Source: G965212025 sp965212025 (lineage in GTDB: Bacteria > Pseudomonadota > Gammaproteobacteria > Poriferisulfidales > Oxydemutatoraceae). From it: DNA of 64,000 nucleotides. Shown piece after piece: positions 44,842 through 53,048 of this stretch. Each line of letters opens with the position of its first letter. The stretch's first letter is position 1. The stretch covers positions 744,001 through 808,000 of the forward strand of contig OZ243039.1 in assembly GCA_965212025.1 (NCBI GenBank). Direction: 5' to 3'. The position numbers and the translations under genes were made by a program. The notes beneath the pieces are model-generated. The model did not search any database. It worked only from the letters and a program-made list of their open reading frames with translations, and had not been told where the DNA came from.

Positions 44842-46431
44842 CTATGCGCTTTGGATTTTCTGGAGTTGGGAGAAATAATGGCTGATGTACCCGTCCAGCG
44901 ACAGAACATCCCGGCTTTCAATATCAGCTTGCGCCTGTAAAGATTCCGCAGCCAGTTTGCAGAAATGACTGCGGAATTCAGGAGCCAGAGGTCGGTGCGC
45001 GAAATAGTCACTGGATTCCATGGTTTTACTCCCGGAGAAAACCGCGAAACTTTCTCCTGAGGTGCGCATGTGCTCCAGAACGCGTGCCGACGGCATCTGT
45101 TCCGGCGTCTGGAATGTTTCCATTTGTGTGCTCAATGCCTGGCTGAACCGCGTGCTGCCGTGTGCCTTGGTCAGTAACTCGCTGACAGGGAGCATTTGTT
45201 GACATATTTCATTGCCCCACGCACGCAATGACCTTTTGCGCCCTTGAGAGTACAGGAAAAGATTCGGGTCACGTCCCCGGTGTGCAACGCGCACTTCGTT
45301 TTCCCGGATTTCCCCTGCCGCGGCCTCATCCAGCAATGGGCTGTCATCGGCCAACAGGCAATAGGTCATGAAAAGTTCCAGGAAATCCAGCTGCGCTTCT
45401 CCGATTCCGCAAGGTTCAAAAGGATCTACGTCCAAAGCGCGCAACTCCACGTACGCTACACCACGCCGGTGCAGGGCGGTTATGGACATTTCGCCTTTTT
45501 TTGGCACACATTTGGGGCGAATCGTCGCGTAATACTCGTTGTCCAGTTGCAAGACACAGGAGCTTAATTGCTGGAAAACACCGTTGTTTTTAACGCCAAT
45601 CTTTTCGTATTTATGACACGGCGTCATGATGGCCTGCTTCAGGCTGGAAATGTATTGTCGCAAGCTGTTGTAAGAGGCAGCAAAGCCCATTTTCGCCCCT
45701 TGGTTGTTCTGATAGCCAATGTCGCCCATTCGCAATGAAGTGGCGTGGCGACCGTAAAGTGTACTGTTGTCAAAGTGGCTGAGCTTGCCGGTGAACCCCA
45801 CGAAACTTTTACAAACAGCCGGGGAAGCCCCGAACAGGTAAGGAATGACCCAGCTGATTCGCATGAAATTGCGTACCAGCCCCATGTAGGCTTGGGAACG
45901 AAATTGCGCGATCCGGGTTTCGGGAGCGCGCCAATCTTTCAGCCAGTCCAGAAGCGCGTTTCCGAATGAATAGTTGAAATGTATGCCGGCTATGGCCTGC
46001 ATATCCGAGCCATAACGGCAGGCCAGTCCACGACGGTAAATTTTCTTCATTTGGCCGATGTTTGAAGTCCCGTAATGCGCAATAGGAATTGTGGTTTTTC
46101 CTTTGATGATGCACGGCATGCTGCTGTTCCATAACGCCTCGTCCCCGATTTTCGAGTAAACAAAAGTGTGCGTGTTTTCAAGAAATGCCTTTGCCTTTTT
46201 GGTACTGGTCATGACTGGCGTTACCATTTCCAGAAGTGTTTCCGAGTAGTCGGTGGTGATATGGGGATGGGTCAGCGCCGAGCCTAAAGATTTGGGATGG
46301 GGTTCCAGAGAAAGCGTGAACTCCGGCGTAACTCGCAGGGATTCCTTTTCCAGCCCTATTCCGCGACCATCAGTCAGCAGAGACAGGTCGCCAACGGTTG
46401 AGAGGGCTTTTACCGTCGCTTCGGCGTTCAA
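44842..46431 (-). CDS. gshA: Glutamate-cysteine ligase GshA
   Basis: 529 residues of the gammaproteobacterial GshA type. Motifs include GIGLEKESLRVTP at the start, ITTDYSETLLEMVTPV, a SSMPCI segment, HFNYSFG and the C-terminal YVELRALDVDPFEPCGI. It joins glutamate and cysteine, the first step of glutathione synthesis. The start overlaps the ampD stop as ATGA. Fragments of this gene are repeated at 34756-34890 and 39447-40215. Confidence 0.94.
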   Translation of the reverse strand: MNAEATVKALSTVGDLSLLTDGRGIGLEKESLRVTPEFTLSLEPHPKSLGSALTHPHITTDYSETLLEMVTPVMTSTKKAKAFLENTHTFVYSKIGDEALWNSSMPCIIKGKTTIPIAHYGTSNIGQMKKIYRRGLACRYGSDMQAIAGIHFNYSFGNALLDWLKDWRAPETRIAQFRSQAYMGLVRNFMRISWVIPYLFGASPAVCKSFVGFTGKLSHFDNSTLYGRHATSLRMGDIGYQNNQGAKMGFAASYNSLRQYISSLKQAIMTPCHKYEKIGVKNNGVFQQLSSCVLQLDNEYYATIRPKCVPKKGEMSITALHRRGVAYVELRALDVDPFEPCGIGEAQLDFLELFMTYCLLADDSPLLDEAAAGEIRENEVRVAHRGRDPNLFLYSQGRKRSLRAWGNEICQQMLPVSELLTKAHGSTRFSQALSTQMETFQTPEQMPSARVLEHMRTSGESFAVFSGSKTMESSDYFAHRPLAPEFRSHFCKLAAESLQAQADIESRDVLSLDGYISHYFSQLQKIQSA

Positions 46432-46994
46432 GTGGCCACCCGAATGCGCCCAAAGCGCTCAAGAAAATCCCACTCGAAGAATGATCCAGGGTCGGTTTTT
46501 CTGCCAGGTGCTATATCTTTGTGGCCGACAATGCGCCGTTCGTCCAGGGTTTCATGGCATTCCAGAAGTGCCACCGTCACTTCCGCCAACGTTTCGTATT
46601 GCTTCATCTCGAATGGTTGATTATCAGTGCCTTCCAGTTCTATGCCTACCGAAAAATCATTGCAGTCTGCACGTTCCCGGTAGCAGGACTTGCCAGCGTG
46701 CCAGGCACGCCGGTGAAAAGGCACATATTGTATGACTTTCCCGTCTCGGCGAATCAAAAGGTGTGCAGAGACTCGTAAGCAGGAAAGGAAGGCGAAAGTC
46801 GGATGCGCGGCGGGGTCCAGGGAATTGGTGAACAATTGTGTGATGCCGGTTCCGCTGAAATCGTTTTCCGGGACACTGATGGCGTGAATGACGATTAACT
46901 CCGGTGACATGCCGGCTGGCCGCTCGTTAGCATTCGGAGACAGCACAAAACGCGCACCATCAAGTCGGTTGCTTTGCCTGTCAATTTTCAGCAA
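46428..46994 (-). CDS. ampD: 1,6-anhydro-N-acetylmuramyl-L-alanine amidase AmpD
   Basis: About 188 residues from TTG 46994, with AGGAG 9 bases upstream; a longer frame overlaps the macro-domain gene and lacks similarity. The amidase-2 pattern is clear: LIVIHAISVPENDF, LFTNSLDPAAHP, the zinc-ligand region LRVSAHLLIRRDGKVIQYVPF, and RAWHAGKS. NDFSVGIELEGTD and VGHKDIAPGRKTDPG follow. AmpD cleaves anhydromuropeptides in the cytoplasm during wall recycling; AmpG at the right edge of the window would import them. Confidence 0.94.
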   Translation of the reverse strand: MLKIDRQSNRLDGARFVLSPNANERPAGMSPELIVIHAISVPENDFSGTGITQLFTNSLDPAAHPTFAFLSCLRVSAHLLIRRDGKVIQYVPFHRRAWHAGKSCYRERADCNDFSVGIELEGTDNQPFEMKQYETLAEVTVALLECHETLDERRIVGHKDIAPGRKTDPGSFFEWDFLERFGRIRVAT

Positions 46995-47025
46995 GGTTTG
47001 CGTCTCCTGTACTTCAGACGCGGCG

Positions 47026-47562
47026 TCAAGCCCTGATCTGCTTTTGATACAGCCGGAACACTTCTTCCTGAAAACAAACAAAAGTCACATGAATCATGGC
47101 TTGGCGTCTGCTTAGGCAAGCGCGGGTGGCTTGCACGGCAACACGCACTGCGTCTCTGTATGGATAACCATAAGCGCCGCAGCTGATTGCGGGGAAAGCC
47201 ATGCTTTTTACAGAATTCACGCAAGCCAGGCCAATGGCATTTTCATAGCAGGCCGCGAGCCATGCTTCCTCGCCATGTTCCCCACCCTGCCAAACGGGTC
47301 CAACGGCATGGATTACAAATTTTGCCGGGAGTTTATAGCCTTTGGTGATTCGAGCCTCCCCGGTCTGGCACCCCCCGATTTTGCGGCAGGCATCCAGCAG
47401 CCCTGAGCCGGCGGCGCGGTGAATGGCGCCATCTACCCCACCGCCACCAAGCAGTGAGGCGTTGGCGGCGTTGACAATTGCATCCACATTGAGGCGTGTG
47501 ATGTCGCCTTTCACAGCCACAAGCTGCGCAGAATGTTTGGTATTTTGTCTGGCTTCAGTCAT
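47026..47562 (-). CDS. Macro-domain protein (O-acetyl-ADP-ribose deacetylase-like)
   Basis: 178 residues of the YmdB-like macro-domain group: VKGDITRLNVDAIVNAANASL with the ADP-ribose-binding Asn, then GGGGVDGAIHRAAG, a GEARITKGYKLP segment and the GAYGYP loop after FPAISCG. Such enzymes remove ADP-ribose or acetyl groups from proteins or O-acetyl-ADP-ribose. It lies upstream of ampD and its start overlaps the stop of a 54-codon ORF as ATGA. No partner ADP-ribosyltransferase is visible nearby. Confidence 0.88.
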   Translation of the reverse strand: MTEARQNTKHSAQLVAVKGDITRLNVDAIVNAANASLLGGGGVDGAIHRAAGSGLLDACRKIGGCQTGEARITKGYKLPAKFVIHAVGPVWQGGEHGEEAWLAACYENAIGLACVNSVKSMAFPAISCGAYGYPYRDAVRVAVQATRACLSRRQAMIHVTFVCFQEEVFRLYQKQIRA

Positions 47563-47723
47563 TTCCCTTTACGGTGGGCAACTTCTACAGTGGTCTGACC
47601 GGCGCGCATCCATGGCTTGAAGTGAAGTTTGGCAGGCATGGATTTCGGGCAGGCCATGCTCATCGTGGCAAGCTGCGCAAACTGGTTTATAAGGCCGTTT
47701 GCTTCCAACATGGTGCTGGCCAT
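47559..47723 (-). CDS. Small ORF coupled to the macro-domain gene
   Basis: 54 codons from ATG 47723 end in a TGA overlapping the macro-domain ATG. The product (starting MASTMLEANGLINQFAQLA) is a possible amphipathic helix followed by a basic, Pro-containing tail ending HRKGK. No family is recognised. The ATGA overlap and the lack of another gene in 47563-47821 favour it being real, but composition alone does not prove it. Confidence 0.4.
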   Translation of the reverse strand: MASTMLEANGLINQFAQLATMSMACPKSMPAKLHFKPWMRAGQTTVEVAHRKGK

Positions 47724-47821
47724 ATTACTTTACCTGCCGCAACCCAACAGTTCACGCTGCGCTTCAGGATTTGTGGTGGCTTGTACTGAGTTGTTGTTTT
47801 CGCAGGCTCCCCGACACCTGC

Positions 47822-48265
47822 CTAGCGCCATGCTTCGGAAGGCAGTTTCCTGCCCATGGTATCGAGCGAAAGAACCACTCCTTCGCCAGTGACGGGGATG
47901 GCGGTCAGTTGGCAGCAGTGCTGTAAGCCCTCACCACAGGACTCCCCCGTGATGTGATAGTTCCCTCGTGCAGAGACCGCCTGACCTGCTTCCTCGGTGA
48001 CACCAAGTTCCGAAACCAGGTCAACGGTATAGCGTTGGTGTTTGGCAAAGTGGCGAGCCTGCAAAACCATAATCCTGGAAAGTGCCAACCGAGCCTCAGT
48101 CAAAAACAAGCGTTGGCGGTGTTGGTCATAAGCGGGATATGCCAACAAGCTCAGCACAGCGATGATTCCCATGGCGACCAGCAGTTCCAGCAATGAAAAG
48201 CCGCGCACTCGGCTCCATCTCTTGGGCTTGCGAAAAGAATCAGGAGTCGGAAGCGGCGTCTTCAA
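47822..48265 (-). CDS. pilE: Type IV pilin-like protein PilE
   Basis: 147 residues with a prepilin signal after a basic leader: RGFSLLELLVAMGIIAVLSLLAYPAY, with Glu 5 of the mature chain. It continues with the ALSRIMVLQARHFAKHQRYT segment seen in PilE minor pilins and has two Cys pairs near the C-terminus. It is the last gene of the fimT-pilV-pilW-pilX-pilE operon, overlapping pilX by 4 bases. Minor pilins prime pilus assembly. Confidence 0.88.
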   Translation of the reverse strand: MKTPLPTPDSFRKPKRWSRVRGFSLLELLVAMGIIAVLSLLAYPAYDQHRQRLFLTEARLALSRIMVLQARHFAKHQRYTVDLVSELGVTEEAGQAVSARGNYHITGESCGEGLQHCCQLTAIPVTGEGVVLSLDTMGRKLPSEAWR

Positions 48266-48738
48266 TAGCTGAAATCTGCTCCCTCAAGCCGAACCATACC
48301 GGCAGGGGATTTGCTGAATAAAAGCAGAGCCGTAATTTTGTTTCCGGCGGCATCCGAGACGTGGGTATTCAACAGAATCTGGGTGTTCACGCGGCGGTCT
48401 TCTTCTGTGCCATCTGGCCTCCAAAGGGGCGGGATCAGGAGCGAGGCAGTGCACCCGGAAGTGATGCCCTCGCTGTCCCCAAACTTGCCGCCGCAGAGCT
48501 TGGTGTGAACAAAATTCCCGTCGAAGCCCGGTGTGTCGGTGTTCAACAGTCGCAGCCGCGAAGAGGCTTTCAGGACGGCGTTTCTCATCGCCGCGTGCAA
48601 ATCAACTTTCCTCTCAAAAGTGCTGGCGATCCGTGACAAGTCTCCAGTTTGATGCAGGCTGGTGGTGATGAGCATGTTTCCCAGAAGCAAGAGCACGATT
48701 GCCGGAATCAGAATGCTGCCGTGCGTTCTTGTGCTCAC
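48262..48738 (-). CDS. pilX: Minor pilin-like protein PilX
   Basis: 158 residues. The N-terminal helix GSILIPAIVLLLLGNMLITTS without the canonical Glu 5 and the following SLHQTGDLSRIASTFERKVDLHAAMRNAVLKA stretch are typical of PilX. It sits between pilW and pilE. The large gene pilY1, usually between pilX and pilE, is absent: the two genes overlap directly. Confidence 0.75.
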   Translation of the reverse strand: MSTRTHGSILIPAIVLLLLGNMLITTSLHQTGDLSRIASTFERKVDLHAAMRNAVLKASSRLRLLNTDTPGFDGNFVHTKLCGGKFGDSEGITSGCTASLLIPPLWRPDGTEEDRRVNTQILLNTHVSDAAGNKITALLLFSKSPAGMVRLEGADFSY

Positions 48739-48745
48739 GCCACCT

Positions 48746-49723
48746 TCAGGGCACCACTGTGAATGTATGCCACGCGGAGCTTGCCGATTCTTCTTCAGCC
48801 TGCGTGGGTACGTATGGTGACCTTTCTTCGACCTGCAACTGGATTTCCAGCGCTAAATCATGGCTCTCAGCGCTTTTCAGTGCTGCGACACGCAGGGAGG
48901 TGATTCCCTGTAGCCATTCCTCGCGCAACATTTCGGCTCGCTTGTAGTGCCCGTAATCTGCGACCACGAGCCGCTTTCGAAACAGAGAAAATTGTGCGTT
49001 TTCAGCATGGCTGCCTGTTGCCAGATAGATGGCCTGTGGCCGATAGGGAATCAACAATGCGCCGCGCGGGAATGTGTGGCTTTCCCGCGCCCGGCAAGCC
49101 CTGCCTGCGTCAAAGACCACTGCGCAGTTGCCAGGCCTGACCGCGGAGTCCTCGTCGTAATGGACGCGAGTCCCACGTCTGCTGACCCCGGTAACCTGAA
49201 ACAAGGCGGCCAGGTCTTCATGGCACGCCACCGCCAGCTCGCCGACTTTTACTTTGGTGGGGATCGCGAGGTCAAAAAAACGGTTTGGCTCTCCGTGTTC
49301 CAGCACCGGTGCAGGCAACGAAGTCTGCAGACCAATGAGTACATCGCTGAATTCATTTCGCCCGTCCGGGTGAGGTGTCATTCTTGCAACTGCCCGGGCT
49401 TTGTTGCTGGTAGCGGAATGGGCGAAACGAAATTCCTCAAAAGGAGTCGCCCAGTAGTCGTAAGAGGAGCGATTCACCAGGTTAATGCGCTGCGCCGCAT
49501 AAGGGCACAAGGCACGACGATTGCCATGGAATGCGTCCTGCAAGAGACGCTCAGCGACAAAAGCGGTTTCTGTCATGGAAAGGCGTTCTCTGAGCCAGAG
49601 GTGATTCGCCAGCAGGCTCTGGTGCGCCTCGATCATGACCAAGGTTATAAACACCCCAAAAGCCATTGCCAGCAGCACTTCCAGCAAAGTGAAGCCACGA
49701 GCGAAAAATTCCGGGTCTCTCAA
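48746..49723 (-). CDS. pilW: Minor pilin-like protein PilW
   Basis: 325 residues, the length typical of PilW. The prepilin motif is RGFTLLEVLLAMAFGVFITLVM, followed by EAHQSLLANHLWLRERLSMTETAFVAERLLQDA, the N-terminal helix common to PilW. The rest is a variable globular domain with scattered cysteines. It is part of the five-gene minor pilin operon and starts 6 bases after pilV. Confidence 0.82.
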   Translation of the reverse strand: MRDPEFFARGFTLLEVLLAMAFGVFITLVMIEAHQSLLANHLWLRERLSMTETAFVAERLLQDAFHGNRRALCPYAAQRINLVNRSSYDYWATPFEEFRFAHSATSNKARAVARMTPHPDGRNEFSDVLIGLQTSLPAPVLEHGEPNRFFDLAIPTKVKVGELAVACHEDLAALFQVTGVSRRGTRVHYDEDSAVRPGNCAVVFDAGRACRARESHTFPRGALLIPYRPQAIYLATGSHAENAQFSLFRKRLVVADYGHYKRAEMLREEWLQGITSLRVAALKSAESHDLALEIQLQVEERSPYVPTQAEEESASSAWHTFTVVP

Positions 49724-49729
49724 TTCTTT

Positions 49730-50233
49730 TCAGGGTGTGATCACGAGATTCCTGTGCAGAGTTTGTTCTCCGCCTTCCAAGTCCTGCCACTTAATCGAAA
49801 GCTGAAGCGAGTGCCCCTGAGCCACCAGCCTGGCATCCCCTTGGCGGAGAACAAGCATGGGACGGTTGATGTCGCTACATGCCGGGTTGTCGACCCAAGT
49901 GCCGAGCCGACATTTCCAGTGCCTGAGAAAAAATCTGGTGCGCTCTGGCTGGCTACAGGCCGTGACCACACAATCATCGCTCGCTTCAGGGATGTTGCGG
50001 TAATCACTGCCGGACACTCCCTCCAGCACATTGTTGGCGGTATCTGCCCAGCGCAGGAAGTCATAAAACATGAGATTGGCTTGGATACGGTGTAGCAGCT
50101 CCTCATCTGCTTTCAGCAAGTCGTTTTGCAAATGGATCATGCCCAGCAACCCGAAAGAGACCAGACCCATTGCCAATAGCAGCTCCAGAAAACCGTACCC
50201 CGCCCGCTTGCGAAACTGACGACCATCTCTCAT
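49730..50233 (-). CDS. pilV: Minor pilin-like protein PilV
   Basis: 167 residues: basic leader, then AGYGFLELLLAMGLVSFGLLGMIHLQ, where the usual G-F/S-x-L-I/L-E prepilin motif is seen as GFLELL. PilV's FGLLGM-IHLQ signature follows. It ends by overlapping pilW's upstream region and overlaps fimT's stop by 4 bases. It probably belongs to the pilus tip priming complex. Confidence 0.8.
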   Translation of the reverse strand: MRDGRQFRKRAGYGFLELLLAMGLVSFGLLGMIHLQNDLLKADEELLHRIQANLMFYDFLRWADTANNVLEGVSGSDYRNIPEASDDCVVTACSQPERTRFFLRHWKCRLGTWVDNPACSDINRPMLVLRQGDARLVAQGHSLQLSIKWQDLEGGEQTLHRNLVITP

Positions 50234-50874
50234 GTTCCGCAGTCGCTCAATTCACTTTCCCGGGAGGAGCGCATCCGACCACTGCGGATGATGACAATGC
50301 CCGCTATCGCTTTCCGGGCACCGGTTCGGCAGAAAAAGAAATGACCGTTTGTGTGGGCGCGCCCTTGCTCTGAAAAACGAATGAAATCTGAAAAAACGTT
50401 GGTTTTTATTGAGAAGTCAGAGAGGAGAGGCGACCCCACGTTGACCAGTCTGGCGTTTGGTGGCGGGGTCGTAAAGTTGCCCGGGTCTGGCACTTCCAAT
50501 ACGACCCAGCCCTGTGCGTAGTCACGGGAAAGGCATCGTGCCTGGTTTTCTCCGGGACAGACAAAAATGACCCGCCCGTTCGTCAGGGCATAAGAACGGG
50601 CAAACTTCAAAGCATTGATGAATTTGCGCGGTTCCTCCTTGTTCGTCCGGTTTTGAAACAGTTCGCGATAGCCATAGACACCCCACGTCAGGAATATGGC
50701 GATAAGCGCTGTGACTGCCAGTAATTCCAGCAGCGAAAAGCCTGTGTTTTTAAGCGTGGCCGGCTGGCTAAACCCAGCAGCCTGATGTGTGAGTGCGTTG
50801 ATTTCCCTGTTGTTTGGCACCGCATTTGCAACCGTGTTCCGGAATACTGTCAGGTGAAGTGGCAAAAGCCCCAC
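50230..50874 (-). CDS. fimT: FimT/FimU-like minor pilin (GspH family)
   Basis: Up to 214 residues, with the prepilin motif NTGFSLLELLAVTALIAIFLTWGVYGYREL and a GspH/FimT-like beta-sandwich including RKFINALKFARSYALTNGRVIFVCP and the closing R-F-S-E-Q-G-R motif. The ORF start at GTG 50874 gives an unusually long 54-residue leader; no good ribosome-binding site decides the start and a shorter form is likely. It is the first gene of the minor pilin operon. Confidence 0.8.
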   Translation of the reverse strand: MGLLPLHLTVFRNTVANAVPNNREINALTHQAAGFSQPATLKNTGFSLLELLAVTALIAIFLTWGVYGYRELFQNRTNKEEPRKFINALKFARSYALTNGRVIFVCPGENQARCLSRDYAQGWVVLEVPDPGNFTTPPPNARLVNVGSPLLSDFSIKTNVFSDFIRFSEQGRAHTNGHFFFCRTGARKAIAGIVIIRSGRMRSSRESELSDCGT

Positions 50875-51336
50875 AGTCCGGGACAGGCGGCTTTATGTCT
50901 TTGCCAAGTGGCTGACTTCTGGCCAAGCTGTGGCTGTACAGGCCGATTTGCCCAGGTAAAGCCAAGACGCCCCACATTCTGCAAAGTCGCTTGCTGGTCA
51001 GAAGCGAATGGGACAGCCGGGAAAAGCACCTGCTTCGGAGAGAATGCTTCCAGCCCGGATAAAAACTGAAGACAACACTGGGAACAGAGTGCCTGTGCGC
51101 GAAAGCCGCACGGCATCGCCGGACCCGGGGCTTGAGGGCAGATCCAATGGAACTTCGCATTGCCATTACGATTGTAGCGGCAGACAGATTGTTGCCTGTC
51201 TTGAAACTTTCACCTGTCAGGCTGCGGATTCAATATTGGCAAACAGGCGCCTGTTTTTTCTTTTGCAGAGGCAGATTGATGAACTCCTGTTCCCTGCCCC
51301 GTTTCCCGAGATCAGCTCAGGGAACCGTTTCTGTGC
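50875..51336. other. Intergenic region between fimT and aapP
   Basis: About 460 bases with no gene recognised. A palindrome AAACAGGCGCCTGTTT at 51241-51256 is followed on the plus strand by a T-rich run and could be a terminator, although no plus-strand gene lies upstream. It also sits about 80 bases past the aapP stop, on the minus strand, where it could end that transcript. The fimT promoter must lie in this gap. Confidence 0.45.
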
Positions 51337-52089
51337 TTAATGGTGCAGGATCTGGCTCAGGAATTTTTTTGTTCTTTCGTGTTTTGGCTGCGAAAAGAAA
51401 TTTGCGGGTTTGCCCACCTCCATAATCTGCCCATCGGCCATGAATACAATCCAGTCCGCGACTCGCCGCGCGAACCCCATTTCATGACTGACACAAATCA
51501 TGGTCATGCCCTCGTCCGCCAAGGAAACAATGACGTCCAGAACTTCGGAAATCATTTCCGGATCCAGTGCCGACGTAGGCTCATCAAACAGCATGATGCG
51601 AGGGTGCATGCACAGAGAACGCGCAATGGCAACGCGCTGCTGCTGGCCACCGGAAAGCTGGGCGGGATACTTATGTGCCTGATCTGCAATGTGTACGCGC
51701 TCAAGGTAGGACATGGCAATTTTTTCAGCTTCAGCCCGCCGCTTTTTGCGCACCCAGACGGGAGCCAGAATCAGGTTTTCCAAAACGCTTAAATGGGGAA
51801 ACAGATTGAAGTGCTGAAACACCATGCCGACTTCGCTGCGCACCTGATCAATGTTCTTCAGGTCTTCGTTCAGCTCCACACCGTCAACCACAATGCGGCC
51901 TGTCTGGTGTTTTTCCAGGCGGTTAATGCAGCGAATCAGCGTTGATTTTCCGGAAGCAGACGGCCCGCATACGACTATGCGTTCCCCTTTGCTCACCGTG
52001 AGGCTGATGTTTTTTAACACGTGCAGTTCGCCGTACCACTTGTTCACTTTTTCAAGTTGGATTATCGGCTGGTCAACGAGGTTATGCAT
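51337..52089 (-). CDS. aapP: General L-amino acid ABC transporter ATPase AapP
   Basis: 250 residues. Walker A is VCGPSASGKSTLIRCINRLE, the Q-loop is VGMVFQHFNLFPHLSVLENL, the signature is LSGGQQQRVAIARSL and Walker B is IMLFDEPTSALDPE, followed by the switch His in CVSHEMGFA. This is the polar amino-acid ATPase type. It is the last gene of aapJQMP. Its first codons are part of a 158-bp direct repeat whose second copy lies next to aapM. Confidence 0.95.
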   Translation of the reverse strand: MHNLVDQPIIQLEKVNKWYGELHVLKNISLTVSKGERIVVCGPSASGKSTLIRCINRLEKHQTGRIVVDGVELNEDLKNIDQVRSEVGMVFQHFNLFPHLSVLENLILAPVWVRKKRRAEAEKIAMSYLERVHIADQAHKYPAQLSGGQQQRVAIARSLCMHPRIMLFDEPTSALDPEMISEVLDVIVSLADEGMTMICVSHEMGFARRVADWIVFMADGQIMEVGKPANFFSQPKHERTKKFLSQILHH

Positions 52090-52220
52090 TTAACGATGTT
52101 TCAATGGGTTACTGACTGATGCAAACGATCCGGCTTCTTTTCCAGACCTTGACTGTATTGTGATATGGCGAAACAGAATATCCAGAAAACCAAAGCGGCA
52201 AACAGATGCGCTTCCGGTTC
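52063..52220 (-). repeat. Direct repeat A: aapP start plus remnant of aapM 3' end
   Basis: This 158-base segment matches 53049-53206 at about 80% by eye, without length change. It contains the first codons of the working aapP and, upstream, a fragment whose translation (LFAALVFWIFCFAISQYSQ) mirrors the aapM C-terminus (LFAAFVFWIFCFGMSQYSQ). The aapM fragment here has lost its gene body and is non-functional. Confidence 0.85.
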
Positions 52221-52419
52221 ACTGTTCCGATCGTTAATCGGCTGCTGTTGAGCTATCAGGATATTGTCTCCAGGGATTCGACCCCGCTTTCTGTTACATC
52301 TGCCCGGAAGCACAGAATCATCATCATACAGCCTTCGGTTTCAGCATGTTGAAGACGGTAATAATAGTATTGACAAGGTTCTTACTTCATCCTTGCATCT
52401 AAAACTTCTTGTAACATTT

Positions 52420-52557
52420 TTATGCTTTTCTTTGATCATCATCAAAGCTATACCAAATTGCCTGTTTTTCTATATCGGAAAGCCAAGCCCAATCTATTTC
52501 CCCACTCTCTATCAAACCAATAAGTTGATCTTGGAGAGTCGTAATACCTGAAATCAT
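52420..52557 (-). CDS. Small ORF of 45 codons in the AT-rich insert
   Basis: ATG 52557 to TAA 52420 encodes a 45-residue acidic peptide (begins MISGITTLQDQLIGLIESGE, with a Trp-rich IDWAWLSD). No family is recognised. The high Asp/Glu content is like small immunity or antitoxin proteins, but this is only a loose resemblance. It follows the 95-residue exported protein on the same strand. Confidence 0.35.
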   Translation of the reverse strand: MISGITTLQDQLIGLIESGEIDWAWLSDIEKQAIWYSFDDDQRKA

Positions 52558-52723
52558 ACTTTTTCTTAATGTATACACTATACAATTTATATCCTATGCC
52601 TTCTCTCATCTGGATCATAAACTATCTCGTATGAAACTCCAAAAAAAGTTCCCGTGGTTGGAATAATTTCTATCGGTCCAGATTTAGTTTCAGGATACAA
52701 TTACACATTTGGATAAATTTCAT

Positions 52724-53011
52724 TTAAATTTTTTGAGTTTCATAACGAACATCAAATCCTTCCTCGGTTATTCCTCCTCTTATTTTATGCTCCATTTCCT
52801 TTGCCAATCTAATGGCATCTTCTTTGTTTCCACATAGCTTAGTGTTGTAATCTGTATAATATCTATTTTTATAACGATAGTGCACTTCCCTTTCTTTCGC
52901 CAAAGCAACATCGGTGGTCATGCCCCAAAGAGCAAACGTCAAAAAGACGGGAGCAATGCCCATACTCCAAAGAGCAGCCGCCAACATGAGAAATTTTATT
53001 GATTTATGCAT
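52724..53011 (-). CDS. Small exported or membrane protein in the AT-rich insert
   Basis: 95 residues from ATG 53011, with GGAAGG 5 bases upstream. The N-terminus is a long hydrophobic signal or anchor (FLMLAAALWSMGIAPVFLTFALWG, ending DVALA-KE). The short mature part is charged (EREVHYRYKNRYYTDYN and a KEDAIRLAKEMEHKI helix) with one Cys. No family is recognised. Codon use is AT-rich, unlike aapM and aapP. Confidence 0.55.
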   Translation of the reverse strand: MHKSIKFLMLAAALWSMGIAPVFLTFALWGMTTDVALAKEREVHYRYKNRYYTDYNTKLCGNKEDAIRLAKEMEHKIRGGITEEGFDVRYETQKI

Positions 53012-53048
53012 AGGTGCCTTCCCAACCACTTCAGTTTACAGGCTGGAC

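Larger units (their letters stand above)
34756..45640. repeat. Tandem segmental duplication: gshA 3' part, pyrF, GLUG gene
   Basis: Two long units lie head to tail. The GLUG2 stop (35009) and GLUG3 stop (40326) are 5317 bases apart, and flanks, leader regions, pyrF and the gshA C-terminal part repeat with similar offsets (about 5.37-5.42 kb further left to right). The minus-strand order in each unit is gshA part, pyrF, GLUG. Only the unit next to gshA has intact pyrF and gshA. A third, deleted unit ends at GLUG1. The junction between GLUG flank and internal gshA is the same in both degraded units, so one event made it and it was copied. Confidence 0.92.
52221..53048 (-). other. AT-rich insert between aapM and aapP
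   Basis: About 830 bases clearly richer in A and T than the surrounding genes, bounded by the 158-bp direct repeats. It carries short minus-strand ORFs (described separately) and no transposase. A 37-codon frame at 52700-52587 (ending SYEIVYDPDERRHRI) may be a remnant. The composition points to foreign origin; the mechanism is not evident. Confidence 0.7.
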
